This document shows positions 25,788-33,040 of a stretch of 64,000 bases of DNA, in pieces. The notes under the pieces were generated by a model. It ran no database searches. It had not been told where the DNA came from and saw only the letters and a list, made by a program, of their open reading frames with translations. Numbering within the stretch: position 1 is the first letter of the stretch; every line of letters starts with the position of its first letter. The stretch is from Sphingopyxis sp. PAMC25046. Lineage in GTDB: Bacteria; Pseudomonadota; Alphaproteobacteria; Sphingomonadales; Sphingomonadaceae. The stretch is from assembly GCF_004795895.1 (NCBI RefSeq), contig NZ_CP039250.1, forward strand, positions 3,720,001 through 3,784,000, in the 5' to 3' direction. The position numbers and the translations under genes are program-made.

Positions 25788-26126
25788 ATGCTGATCACGA
25801 CATTGCTTTTGGCCGCCATGGTGCAGTCGTCGCCCGCGGCGACCGTCGCCACGACGCGCGTTGCCTTCACCAAATGCCTGCGCGACGACATGAAGAAGGC
25901 GCTCGAGGCCAAGGTCGAAGACGTCCAATATGAAATGCAGGTGAAATCGAACTGCGGGACCGAGCGCGACGCCTTTCGCAAGGCGGTGATCGCGCTCGGC
26001 CGCGCAAGCGGCGACTCCGAAGCGGTCGCGACCGAAGACGCCGACCTTCAGATCGAGGATTACCACGCCAATTTCACCGAAAAGTTCAAGGACTATAAGT
26101 CGACCAACACGATGCCGGGCGAATAG
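25788..26126 (+). CDS. Small exported protein inserted in the GTA-like cluster
   Basis: 112 residues from ATG 25788 (a GGGGAG element lies 7 bases before; another ATG at 25767 has no such element). An N-terminal signal peptide-like stretch (MLITTLLLAAMVQSSPAAT) is followed by a charged, helix-rich mature part with two cysteines (TKCLRDDMKKALEAK, KSNCGTERD) that could form a disulfide. I do not recognise it. It is the only plus-strand gene in this half of the cluster, between the gp9 and gp8-like genes, and has 46 bp upstream and 13 bp downstream spacing. It looks like a moron-type gene, i.e. not part of the particle. Confidence 0.65.
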   Translation: MLITTLLLAAMVQSSPAATVATTRVAFTKCLRDDMKKALEAKVEDVQYEMQVKSNCGTERDAFRKAVIALGRASGDSEAVATEDADLQIEDYHANFTEKFKDYKSTNTMPGE

Positions 26127-26139
26127 CGAAAACCTCGCT

Positions 26140-26532
26140 CTATCCCGCCAGACAGCGACACCGCACGATCGTCTCGCGGCGCCAGCCACCGTCGCGCGCG
26201 AAGGTGAACCGCGTCCGCATCACCCGCACGCTGACGACCGTCCAGCCGTCCGCCGCACCGCGCAAGCCGCCGGCCGCCGCCTCGATCCGCGCGACGGCAC
26301 CGCAGTCGGCGCTCTCGCCGACGCCGTTCAACACCAGCATCACCTGCACCTCGCGCCCAGCCCGGTCCTTCGTGCCCCAGTCGCGGCCTTCCGCCCCGCC
26401 CACCGAGACATAGGGCGCGCTTGTCCGCGGCGGAACGCCGTCGAACACGCCATGCACCATCCCTGCGAGATCCGCGTCACCCGCCAGCAGCGCCAGCGCC
26501 TTCGCGCGCACCGCCTGCTCGGCGCCGCTCAT
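26140..26532 (-). CDS. Tail terminator-like protein (DUF3168, gp8-like)
   Basis: 130 residues of the DUF3168 family. The start MSGAEQAVRAKALALLAGD, the centre FDGVPPRTSAPYVSVGGAE and the end GGWRRETIVRCRCLAG are typical of GTA gp8, which caps the tail tube at the head side. The ATG at 26532 overlaps the connector stop by 4 bp (ATGA). The reading frame stays open well upstream, but that part is a shadow of the connector gene. Confidence 0.9.
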   Translation of the reverse strand: MSGAEQAVRAKALALLAGDADLAGMVHGVFDGVPPRTSAPYVSVGGAEGRDWGTKDRAGREVQVMLVLNGVGESADCGAVARIEAAAGGLRGAADGWTVVSVRVMRTRFTFARDGGWRRETIVRCRCLAG

Positions 26533-27077
26533 CGCCCGCTTCCCAGCGTCAGTCGCCGCCACGGCTGCCACAGCGCCGCGATCATCGCGGGCGGCCCCAC
26601 CCCCGTGCCGTCGCGTGCGTCGTGCAAATGCTGCGTCATCCGCACGATGCCCTGGCGGATCGCTTCGGGGATGCCGTTCGCGCCCTCGGCCATGCCGGCG
26701 CGATAGGCGATGCGCACGCGGGCCGCGCTCTCCGGATCGGTAACCGTAACGCAGGCGCTGCCGTCGCGCGCGATCGTCACGCGATACGCGTCCTCGCCGA
26801 GCGGGATTTCCGAACCGTCCGCCGACAGCAATGTTACGCCGTCGACCCCGATCACCGGCCGCGCGCCAAGCAGGATGCGTTCCGCTGACAGCTGCGCCTC
26901 CTCCTCGCCCGCGCGCACGACCAGCCACTGGCCGATGAACGCCTCGCAGATATTGGTCGCCGCACGCACCAGCCCTGCGATCACCGCGTCGTCAATCGTC
27001 GCGCCCAGCCGCAACCAGCCGCGCGCTTCGTTCAGGCTCACCGGGGCCTCGCCCGGCAACAGGCTTTCCGCCATCAT
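26529..27077 (-). CDS. Head-tail connector protein (gp6-like)
   Basis: 182 residues, with LNEARGWLRLGATIDDAVIA at the N-terminus and the helical C-terminal segment AIRQGIVRMTQHLHDARDG typical of gp6-like connectors that attach to the portal ring. It overlaps the next gene downstream by 4 bp and the upstream small gene by 4 bp. A separate gp7-like stopper between this and gp8 is not visible. Confidence 0.87.
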   Translation of the reverse strand: MMAESLLPGEAPVSLNEARGWLRLGATIDDAVIAGLVRAATNICEAFIGQWLVVRAGEEEAQLSAERILLGARPVIGVDGVTLLSADGSEIPLGEDAYRVTIARDGSACVTVTDPESAARVRIAYRAGMAEGANGIPEAIRQGIVRMTQHLHDARDGTGVGPPAMIAALWQPWRRLTLGSGR

Positions 27078-27355
27078 CGCTCCTCCACCCGCAAGGTCAT
27101 TGACCGTTCGTCGATTTGCCCGTCGCTCATCGTCACGCGATTGGTGACACGATAGACATGGCCCGCGACCCCGCCCGCCAGCGTGACGGTCACCTCCTTA
27201 AGGTCGTGCGCGCTACCGATCACGGTCACGCCGCCCTCTTCGTCCGGTGCGACCGACCAGTCGCTCGCCACGACCGCCTGGCCGCCCGGATAGGCGGCAG
27301 CCCAGTCGAACTCGAAATCGATCCGCGTGCCCGGATCCTTCACCATCATCGTCAT
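27074..27355 (-). CDS. Small beta-sandwich protein in fibre module
   Basis: 93 residues with alternating strands (KEVTVTLAGGVAGHVYRVTNRVT, quoted only partly: HVYRVTNRVTMSDGQ) and the motif RVTNRVTMSDGQIDERSMTLRV, resembling proteins I recall being called phage fiber-tail adaptor or head-tail adaptor. Start at 27355 gives the sequence MTMMVKDPGTRIDFEFDW. It lies between the 51-residue gene and the connector gene and is probably structural. The exact role is not certain. Confidence 0.7.
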   Translation of the reverse strand: MTMMVKDPGTRIDFEFDWAAAYPGGQAVVASDWSVAPDEEGGVTVIGSAHDLKEVTVTLAGGVAGHVYRVTNRVTMSDGQIDERSMTLRVEER

Positions 27356-27370
27356 CGTCTTCCCCTCCCG

Positions 27371-27526
27371 TCAGGGTTTGCGCACCGTCACGCGCCGCGC
27401 CGCCTCGCGCGCCAGCGGCAGCACCGTCTGCGGCGCCGCCGGCTCGGGACCGGCCCACTCGCTAGCGAGATCGCGCCTTGCGACATCGCCGATCGCGCGC
27501 GCGGCCAATGCCGATCCGTCCATCAT
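27371..27526 (-). CDS. Small protein (51 aa) overlapping the tail fibre gene
   Basis: A short frame from ATG 27526 (overlapping the fibre stop as ATGA; a second ATG follows at 27523) to TGA at 27371-27373. The sequence is Ala/Arg-rich with a helical first half (SALAARAIGDVARRDLASEW) and a basic C-terminus ending VTVRKP. No family is recognised. Coding is supported by the ATGA overlap upstream and a 15 bp gap to the next gene, the same packing as its neighbours. Confidence 0.55.
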   Translation of the reverse strand: MMDGSALAARAIGDVARRDLASEWAGPEPAAPQTVLPLAREAARRVTVRKP

Positions 27527-29097
27527 GCCGCGGCCTCAAGCGCCGCGAGGCGCGCGTCCTGCGCCGCGATCAGGAACAGCGCCAGCTGATCGGTGCGCAC
27601 GCCGAAGCGGTCGCCGGCGGGCGGGCCTTCGCCGGTGGCTTCCTCGTCCCATTTGTCGTGGCACAAAAAGGCATAGCGGCTGCTCGACGCCGCGCCTTCA
27701 GCGATCGGGTCGATCAGCCCTTCATCGGCCATGATCGCCCATACCGCCTGCGCGCGAACGCCAAAGTGCAGCCGAGCGCCGTCTTCCCCTTTCATGGCGA
27801 TCGCGTGGTCCCATCGGAAAAAGCCGAGTTCGCCGATGATGCGGCGCGCCGCGGCTATTTCTTCGATGGTCGGCTCGCCACGCCACGTCTTTTCGCGGGC
27901 GTCCGAGGTGTTGATCGTGCCGGTGCCGGCATAGATTAGCGACCAGCGCGCCGACGACCATCCGAGCACCTGTATATTGTCTCCTCCCGGCGTCACATTT
28001 CCGGCGGCATCGACCGTCAACCGTTGGGCGCCGTCCGTAACCAGGGCGATCTGGTTTGAAGCCGACAACATAAGGCCGGTATCGGGATCGGCAGCGAAGC
28101 TATAAGCGGGCGCCGCGCTGGTCCCGGAAACGCCCTGCAATTGCCCTTCGGGCAGGATACGGAACAGGGTCGTCCCCGCCGCAAGCGGGTCGCCCGCAGA
28201 GGCGTTCGACCGGCGAAAAACGAGTTCGCCATAGGCGACATGGCTAGCGACGATGGCCCAATTGCGGTCGTTCACATTGCCGCTGCCGTTGTAAAAGGCG
28301 ATGTTCGGCTGCGTCGCACTGCTTTCGAGGCGAAGCTGCGTGGCGCCCGCACCGCCTCCACGAACGTGCAGCAAAGCGGCGGGCGCGCTCGCTCCGATAC
28401 CGAAATTCCCGCTGCCGGTGATCCGCGCACGCTCCGCGCCATTGGTCGCAAAGCCCAGTATATTGCTCGCGGGCTGCCACAAGCCGGTTCCGCCGTCGCC
28501 CGCAAAGCCGATCGACGGCGCGAGCGCGCTTCCGTTTCTTGCGGCCAGCGCGCCGTCCAGCGCATAACGGCCATCCCCATCGCGAAACGCCAGTGCCGAC
28601 AGCGGAATATTGACCCAGCCGGCGCCACGGCGAACCGTCACTGCGTCCGTTGCGTCGCCCGCGCCCGCGCTTGCGTGCGTTGTCGACAGCGGCTGCTTCG
28701 CCTCGACCGCATCCGCCAGCCCCGCCAGTTCGCCGCCGACCGCCGTCACGCCGGCCGCCAGCGTCGCCGCCTGCGTATCGCTCGCCGCGAACCATCCGGC
28801 GCCCACGGTCAGCGCGATCGTTTTCAGTCCGGTCGCGAAATCGACCGTCGCACCGCCCGCCGACGATGCCGCCACCGTCTCGCGAAGCAAGCGGCCGTCG
28901 ACGTCGATCCGGCCGGTGCCGACCTCCCATTGTTCGGGGCGGGCGATCCCCGCCACGGCATAGTGAAACGAAGCGCCGGGCGGCACCGCGTCGGCAAAGC
29001 GGCGATGACCGGGCACCGCGCCGGTCGGCGTCAGCGGCCCGGTCCCGCCGTCTTGGGCAAGCTCGCGTACCAGATCGGCAAAAAAGGGGGTCGGCAT
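27523..29097 (-). CDS. Tail fibre with C-terminal S74 self-cleaving chaperone domain
   Basis: 524 residues. The N-terminal ~100 residues are a globular domain; the middle shows repeated beta-type phrases such as GIGASAPAALLHVRG and DPDTGLMLSASNQIALVTDG, typical of trimeric fibres; the end is a peptidase S74/intramolecular chaperone domain with TSDAREKT. Ser398 is the expected nucleophile for self-cleavage, with Lys403 nearby. After folding, the 127-residue chaperone part would be released. The gene sits after the capsid gene, an unusual place, since fibres normally lie with tail genes. It is likely a receptor-binding appendage. Confidence 0.9.
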   Translation of the reverse strand: MPTPFFADLVRELAQDGGTGPLTPTGAVPGHRRFADAVPPGASFHYAVAGIARPEQWEVGTGRIDVDGRLLRETVAASSAGGATVDFATGLKTIALTVGAGWFAASDTQAATLAAGVTAVGGELAGLADAVEAKQPLSTTHASAGAGDATDAVTVRRGAGWVNIPLSALAFRDGDGRYALDGALAARNGSALAPSIGFAGDGGTGLWQPASNILGFATNGAERARITGSGNFGIGASAPAALLHVRGGGAGATQLRLESSATQPNIAFYNGSGNVNDRNWAIVASHVAYGELVFRRSNASAGDPLAAGTTLFRILPEGQLQGVSGTSAAPAYSFAADPDTGLMLSASNQIALVTDGAQRLTVDAAGNVTPGGDNIQVLGWSSARWSLIYAGTGTINTSDAREKTWRGEPTIEEIAAARRIIGELGFFRWDHAIAMKGEDGARLHFGVRAQAVWAIMADEGLIDPIAEGAASSSRYAFLCHDKWDEEATGEGPPAGDRFGVRTDQLALFLIAAQDARLAALEAAA

Positions 29098-29280
29098 GGC
29101 AGGGCCATCCTTTCCAATAGGATTTTAATGGAGAAAATGCCGGTTGCCATTTCGTTCAGACCGAGTCGAAAATGACTTTCGCCCGCGACCCGGCGTGCTG
29201 CGTACCATTGTACATGAGCACCGGAAGCGCGGGCGACAGGCATTTGCAGGCCGGTATGGGCGGAATGGCGATCGGCATTT

Positions 29281-29323
29281 GGCGCCCGGCTCCGCCCCGA
29301 AAGGGTTGGACGGGCCGGGCGCC
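29281..29323. promoter_or_regulatory. Perfect inverted repeat between capsid and fibre genes
   Basis: Two perfect 10-bp arms (GGCGCCCGGC and its complement, 29281-29290 and 29314-29323) with a 23-base loop in the 242-bp gap between the capsid and fibre genes, 17 bp beyond the capsid stop. No T run follows on the minus strand. It may be a transcript-stabilising or attenuating hairpin. Otherwise the gap shows no gene. Confidence 0.6.
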
Positions 29324-29339
29324 CTCGCGCACCAGCCTC

Positions 29340-30479
29340 TTAGCTGGCGGCGAACTTCATCAGCTTGATGGCCTGCGTATCGATGATCGCGCCGCCGACC
29401 CTTTTGGTTGCATAGAAATGCACGAAGGGCTTGTTGCTGAACGGATCGCGCAGAATCCGCGTTTCACCGCGATCGGCTATCAGGTAACCGGCGCGGAAAT
29501 TGCCGAAGGCGACCGACAGGCTGTTCGCGCCGACATCGGGCATGTCTTCGGCCTCGACCACCGGATAGCCGAGCAAGGTCGCCGCCTGCCCCTCGACCAT
29601 CCCCGGCTGCCACACGAAAGCGCCATCGGTCGTCTTGAACTTGCGAATGCGCGCCAGCGTGTCCGAATTCATCACCCAGCACGCGCCCTGACGATAGGGA
29701 GCCTTCAGCGAATGGACGAGCTCGACAAGCTTGTCCTGCGGGTTCGACGCCGGAAAGGCGCCCGCGGTCCCCGTCGCCAGATGCTGCAGCGTGCCGAAGG
29801 CGCGTACACCGTCGAGTTCGTTCGTGGTCGCATAGGTCAGGAAACCCTTCGGCCGGTTCGTCCCGTTGCCGGTCACGAACGCCGATCCTTCGGCGACCGC
29901 GAACTCGCGGCCGAGCTGCTCGGCCAGCCAGTCCTCGACATTGAACATCGCATCGTCGAGCATCGCCTGACTCGCCGCCGGATTGGCGTAGAGCTCGCCC
30001 GACGGCGGCGCTATCTCGGCAAAGCTGCGCGTCGCGGTCTCGGGCCGCGCCGCGGTCTCGCCGACCCAGCCCGCGCCCATCGATCCCGTCGCGATAAGCT
30101 TGCGATATCCGCTCGTCCCCGTCTGCACCACCGTCGCGATTCCGCGGATCGGCGACAGCGTCTTCAGCGTCGCCGCGATACTGCCGTCGATCTCGCGCGG
30201 CACGGCATAACCGCCCTCACCGCCCGACGCTCCCGAAAGGCTTTTCATCTCCACGCCGGCATCGATCCCGCGCCGCAGATAGCGTTCGACAAAGGCGTCG
30301 CGCGCCGGATCGGCCGCCTTCGCCCCGTCGAGCGGCAACCGCGACGCCGCCACCGCCTGCGCGTCCACCTGCGTCTTCAGCGCAGCCACCGACGCCTTCA
30401 GCTCATCCACGGCCTCGGCCGCCAGCACCGCATCGAACGCCCCCTCGAGCGCGTCGGCCTTCACTTCCATATCATCCAT
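29340..30479 (-). CDS. HK97-family major capsid protein (GTA gp5-like)
   Basis: 379 residues. An N-terminal helical region of ~100 residues (rich in Ala, Glu, Lys, cut off by the protease in relatives) is followed by the HK97 core: GEGGYAVPREIDGSIAATLK, FVTGNGTNRPKGFLT, WVMNSDTLARIRKFKTTDG. The ATG at 30479 (MDDMEVKAD) lies 5 bp after the protease stop; the reading frame stays open further upstream through the protease gene but is not coding there. It forms the shell of the particle. Confidence 0.95.
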   Translation of the reverse strand: MDDMEVKADALEGAFDAVLAAEAVDELKASVAALKTQVDAQAVAASRLPLDGAKAADPARDAFVERYLRRGIDAGVEMKSLSGASGGEGGYAVPREIDGSIAATLKTLSPIRGIATVVQTGTSGYRKLIATGSMGAGWVGETAARPETATRSFAEIAPPSGELYANPAASQAMLDDAMFNVEDWLAEQLGREFAVAEGSAFVTGNGTNRPKGFLTYATTNELDGVRAFGTLQHLATGTAGAFPASNPQDKLVELVHSLKAPYRQGACWVMNSDTLARIRKFKTTDGAFVWQPGMVEGQAATLLGYPVVEAEDMPDVGANSLSVAFGNFRAGYLIADRGETRILRDPFSNKPFVHFYATKRVGGAIIDTQAIKLMKFAAS

Positions 30480-30484
30480 GCTTG

Positions 30485-30931
30485 TCACTCCTTCACCAAA
30501 TCCACCGCGATTACCCGCGCCAAGGGCTGCATCGGCGCCGCCACCAGGCTGACCTCCGCCAAATCGAGCGCCGTCAGCTCGCGCGGCCCCGTTCCACGCG
30601 CAGCCCGCACCCGATATCCAAAGCTCAGCCCCGTCAGCGCGCCGCGCGCTACCAGCGCGGCGGCGGTCGGATGCGTCACCCGCGCCACCACGCGCAGCCC
30701 CCGCGCATCCTCCGCCAAAGTCTCGATCGCGCCGATCACGGCCCCCGGCCGGTGCTGCCACAGCAACGGCACGGCGCGTCCCTCCTTCAGACTCGCCGCA
30801 AACGCCCCCGCGCGCACCACATCGCCCCCGCGATCGACGCGGTCGAACACCGATGCATAGCCCGCGAACCTGACCCCCGCTCCCGCTTGCGAGAGGGGTC
30901 GGTAGAGGGCCCGTTCGGCTACCGCCTTCAC
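30485..30931 (-). CDS. HK97-family prohead protease (GTA gp4-like)
   Basis: 148 residues of the serine protease fold with catalytic His in LLWQHRPG, Ser in GLSFGYRV and Glu in LAEVSLVAAPM. It matures the capsid by trimming the N-terminus. The start is GTG at 30931, which overlaps the upstream stop (GTGA); this gives a typical length. The longer open frame upstream is Arg-rich and overlaps another gene, so it is rejected. Confidence 0.88.
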   Translation of the reverse strand: MKAVAERALYRPLSQAGAGVRFAGYASVFDRVDRGGDVVRAGAFAASLKEGRAVPLLWQHRPGAVIGAIETLAEDARGLRVVARVTHPTAAALVARGALTGLSFGYRVRAARGTGPRELTALDLAEVSLVAAPMQPLARVIAVDLVKE

Positions 30932-31260
30932 TTCAGGAGCCCCGGCAGCCCCAGCTTCACCGCCAGCCCGACGACGACGAGCGCCAGCACACAGCGCACC
31001 GCCCAATCGACCACCGCCGCCCACACGCTCTTCTTCGCGTCGCGCCACGCGCCGAGCAGCTGCCGCAAATCGCTTACATCGTCGCGCGCCGCCTCGTCGG
31101 CGAGCCCGAGCCGCGCCAGCGCCCGCCGCGCCCCCAGTTCGCTCGCCTCCTCGACCACCGCGCGCAGCAAGGCCGCGTCAGGCGCGCCGGAAGCTCCGGC
31201 CGCACTCGTCCCCGCCAGCGCGACCAACCGCGCCAGCGCTTCGTCTTCATCCATTTGCAT
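30928..31260 (-). CDS. DUF6127-like small membrane protein (GTA gp3.5 position)
   Basis: 110 residues: an acidic/Ala-rich helical N-terminal half and a C-terminal membrane helix (CVLALVVVGLAVKLGLPGLL). It lies between portal and protease, where Rhodobacter GTA has the small gp3.5. Starts are possible at 31260 or 31254 (both ATG); an AGAGGAG element lies just before. Function is unknown; a membrane attachment role for assembly or release is possible. Confidence 0.75.
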   Translation of the reverse strand: MQMDEDEALARLVALAGTSAAGASGAPDAALLRAVVEEASELGARRALARLGLADEAARDDVSDLRQLLGAWRDAKKSVWAAVVDWAVRCVLALVVVGLAVKLGLPGLLK

Positions 31261-31270
31261 AACTCCTCTT

Positions 31271-31347
31271 CGTCACCCCGGGCTTGACCCGGGGTCCCGC
31301 TTTTCGAGCGTCGCTGAGCGGAACCCCGGGTCAAGCCCGGGGTGACG
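31271..31347. repeat. 24-bp palindromic repeat, inverted pair
   Basis: Arms at 31271-31294 and 31324-31347 are perfect inverse copies, each beginning (plus strand left arm) CGTCACCCCGGGCTTGACCC. Each arm itself holds a 7-bp stem (CCCCGGG/CCCGGGG) around CTTGA. The 29-bp spacer has no gene. A third copy lies at 32507-32530. Confidence 0.95.
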
Positions 31348-31354
31348 GTCCAGT

Positions 31355-32461
31355 TCAATCCAACCCCAGCAACGCCTTCTTCTCGTCCGCGCTCAGCCAG
31401 TCGGCCGCCGACACCTCGCGCCACAGCGCCATCCGGTCCTCGGCCAGCGCCGGCACCCGGTCGAGATCGACGCGCAGCTCCGCCCCCGCAAACCAGCCCG
31501 AAAGTCCCTGCGCCACCGCCGCCAAAATCTTCGCGCAGAGCGGCAACACCGTCAGCCGCCACAGCGCCCGATTGGCCTCGCGATAATTGGCATAGGTCGC
31601 GTCCCCCGGCAGTCCGAGCAGCATCGGCGGCACCCCGAACGCCATCGCGATCTCGCGCGCGCTCGAATCTTTCAGCGCCAGGAAATCCATCTCGGCCGGC
31701 GACAGCGACAGCGCCTGCCACTTCAATCCGCCTTCGAGCAGCAACGGCCGCCCCGCATTCGCCCCGCCCGCGAAACTCTCGGCCAGCTCCTCGCGCAGCC
31801 GGTCGACCTGCTCGGCCGACAAGGGCATGCCCTTGTCGCCCGGGTCGTGCACCAGCGCCCCCGAAGGCCGCGCCGCATTGTCGAGCAGCGCCGCATTCCA
31901 CTTCGCGGCGGCATTATGCGCCGCGATCGCACCCGCAGCCGCGCCCAGACACCCCGCGCCATAATGATCGTCGAGCGGATGCAGCGCCTTCACATGCACC
32001 ACCGCCACGCGCCCGGCGCCATCTTCCGCCGGAAGCACCGCGGCACTACCGCCGGCTTTATAGCGATAGGCTACCGGCCACCCCCGCGCATCGGCCTCGA
32101 CCGTCACCCGCTCGGGCCGCAGCGCAAACAGCTCCGCCGGCGCCCCCGCACCATCGGTCAATATCTGCACATAGCCATTGCCGTGGAGCAGCAGCTGCGA
32201 CGCCAACGTCTCGACCAGCCCCTGCCCGCCCGAAGTGCCCGCAACGAGCGCCGCCAGCGCCGGGTCGCTCGCCACCACCGGCGCCGACCCCGCCGCCTCG
32301 GCAACAAGCCGCACCGCCCGCTGCACGATCGCATTGGACAAATAGCCCTCGCGAACCTGCGCCTCCCAGCTCAACGGCGCGGGCGCCGACCAGCTCCCAT
32401 ACACACGCGACAAAGCGGGCCGCGCAGGATGCTGCGCGGCCTTGCGGCCAAACCAGTTCAT
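31355..32461 (-). CDS. HK97-family phage portal protein (GTA gp3-like)
   Basis: 368 residues. The start MNWFGRKAAQHPARPALS, the helical segment EGYLSNAIVQRAVRLVAEA, LLLHGNGYVQILTDGAG and the C-terminal GVPPMLLGLPGDATYANYRE are the portal signature. It forms the DNA gate at one capsid vertex. Gap to the upstream terminase side is 140 bp to the inserted gene plus 19 bp; a palindromic repeat lies on each side of this gene. Confidence 0.93.
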   Translation of the reverse strand: MNWFGRKAAQHPARPALSRVYGSWSAPAPLSWEAQVREGYLSNAIVQRAVRLVAEAAGSAPVVASDPALAALVAGTSGGQGLVETLASQLLLHGNGYVQILTDGAGAPAELFALRPERVTVEADARGWPVAYRYKAGGSAAVLPAEDGAGRVAVVHVKALHPLDDHYGAGCLGAAAGAIAAHNAAAKWNAALLDNAARPSGALVHDPGDKGMPLSAEQVDRLREELAESFAGGANAGRPLLLEGGLKWQALSLSPAEMDFLALKDSSAREIAMAFGVPPMLLGLPGDATYANYREANRALWRLTVLPLCAKILAAVAQGLSGWFAGAELRVDLDRVPALAEDRMALWREVSAADWLSADEKKALLGLD

Positions 32462-32506
32462 GATGATCTCCTATGTCGCGCCCAAGAGGGACAGTACCCT
32501 ACCTCT

Positions 32507-32530
32507 CGTCACCCCGGGCTTGACCCGGGG
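32507..32530. repeat. Third copy of the 24-bp palindromic repeat
   Basis: Identical to the arm at 31271-31294 and in the same orientation. It lies in the gap between the portal start and the inserted plus-strand gene at 32602, so the portal gene is bracketed by copies. Confidence 0.95.
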
Positions 32531-32601
32531 CCTGCCTATTCCACTCGTTCGTAATCCCCGGACGCGTTGCATCCCGACGCGACGATGGCTAATTGCTCGC
32601 A

Positions 32602-33021
32602 ATGCACGAAAACGACGTGACGGGACTGGAAAGCCAATTCAACGAAGCTTTTTACGTGCCCGCAAAGTACGGCTGGCAGTCCAGACGCGCTATGATCCAC
32701 TGGATCGAGACGGCACATCTAGAAGTCGCGCTGGCCGGTCCGGTTTACAGCATCGTGACTTCCGGTGGCTGCAACTATGTATATAGCCGCGAGGATTATT
32801 ATTTCCGGGGCGTCGATAATCCGGTGGCCTTGCGAAATCGACTGCTGCAATCGCACAGCCAGATGGTCGAGATCGTCGACAACTTCATGCCAACGTCCTC
32901 CCGCGAATCCGCAGACCTCGTTTCGATGCGTCAATTCGTATCCGACATAGGCAATGTCATCGAAGCAGCATGCGATATCGAGCAGAGGCGCTGGGACGAT
33001 CAAAACAATCGACAAGCCTAA
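32602..33021 (+). CDS. Hypothetical protein inserted between portal and terminase
   Basis: 139 residues from ATG 32602 (a TTG at 32593 is also in frame). Composition is more AT-rich and richer in Tyr, Asn, Ile and Ser than its neighbours (for example GGCNYVYSREDYYFRG), with no signal peptide and a helical C-terminus (SMRQFVSDIGNVIEAACDIE). No family is recognised. It is convergent with the terminase gene (19 bp gap) and opposite to all other genes in the cluster, so it is probably a later insertion or moron-type cargo. Confidence 0.65.
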   Translation: MHENDVTGLESQFNEAFYVPAKYGWQSRRAMIHWIETAHLEVALAGPVYSIVTSGGCNYVYSREDYYFRGVDNPVALRNRLLQSHSQMVEIVDNFMPTSSRESADLVSMRQFVSDIGNVIEAACDIEQRRWDDQNNRQA

Positions 33022-33040
33022 CACCTGACTACCGTTCAGC

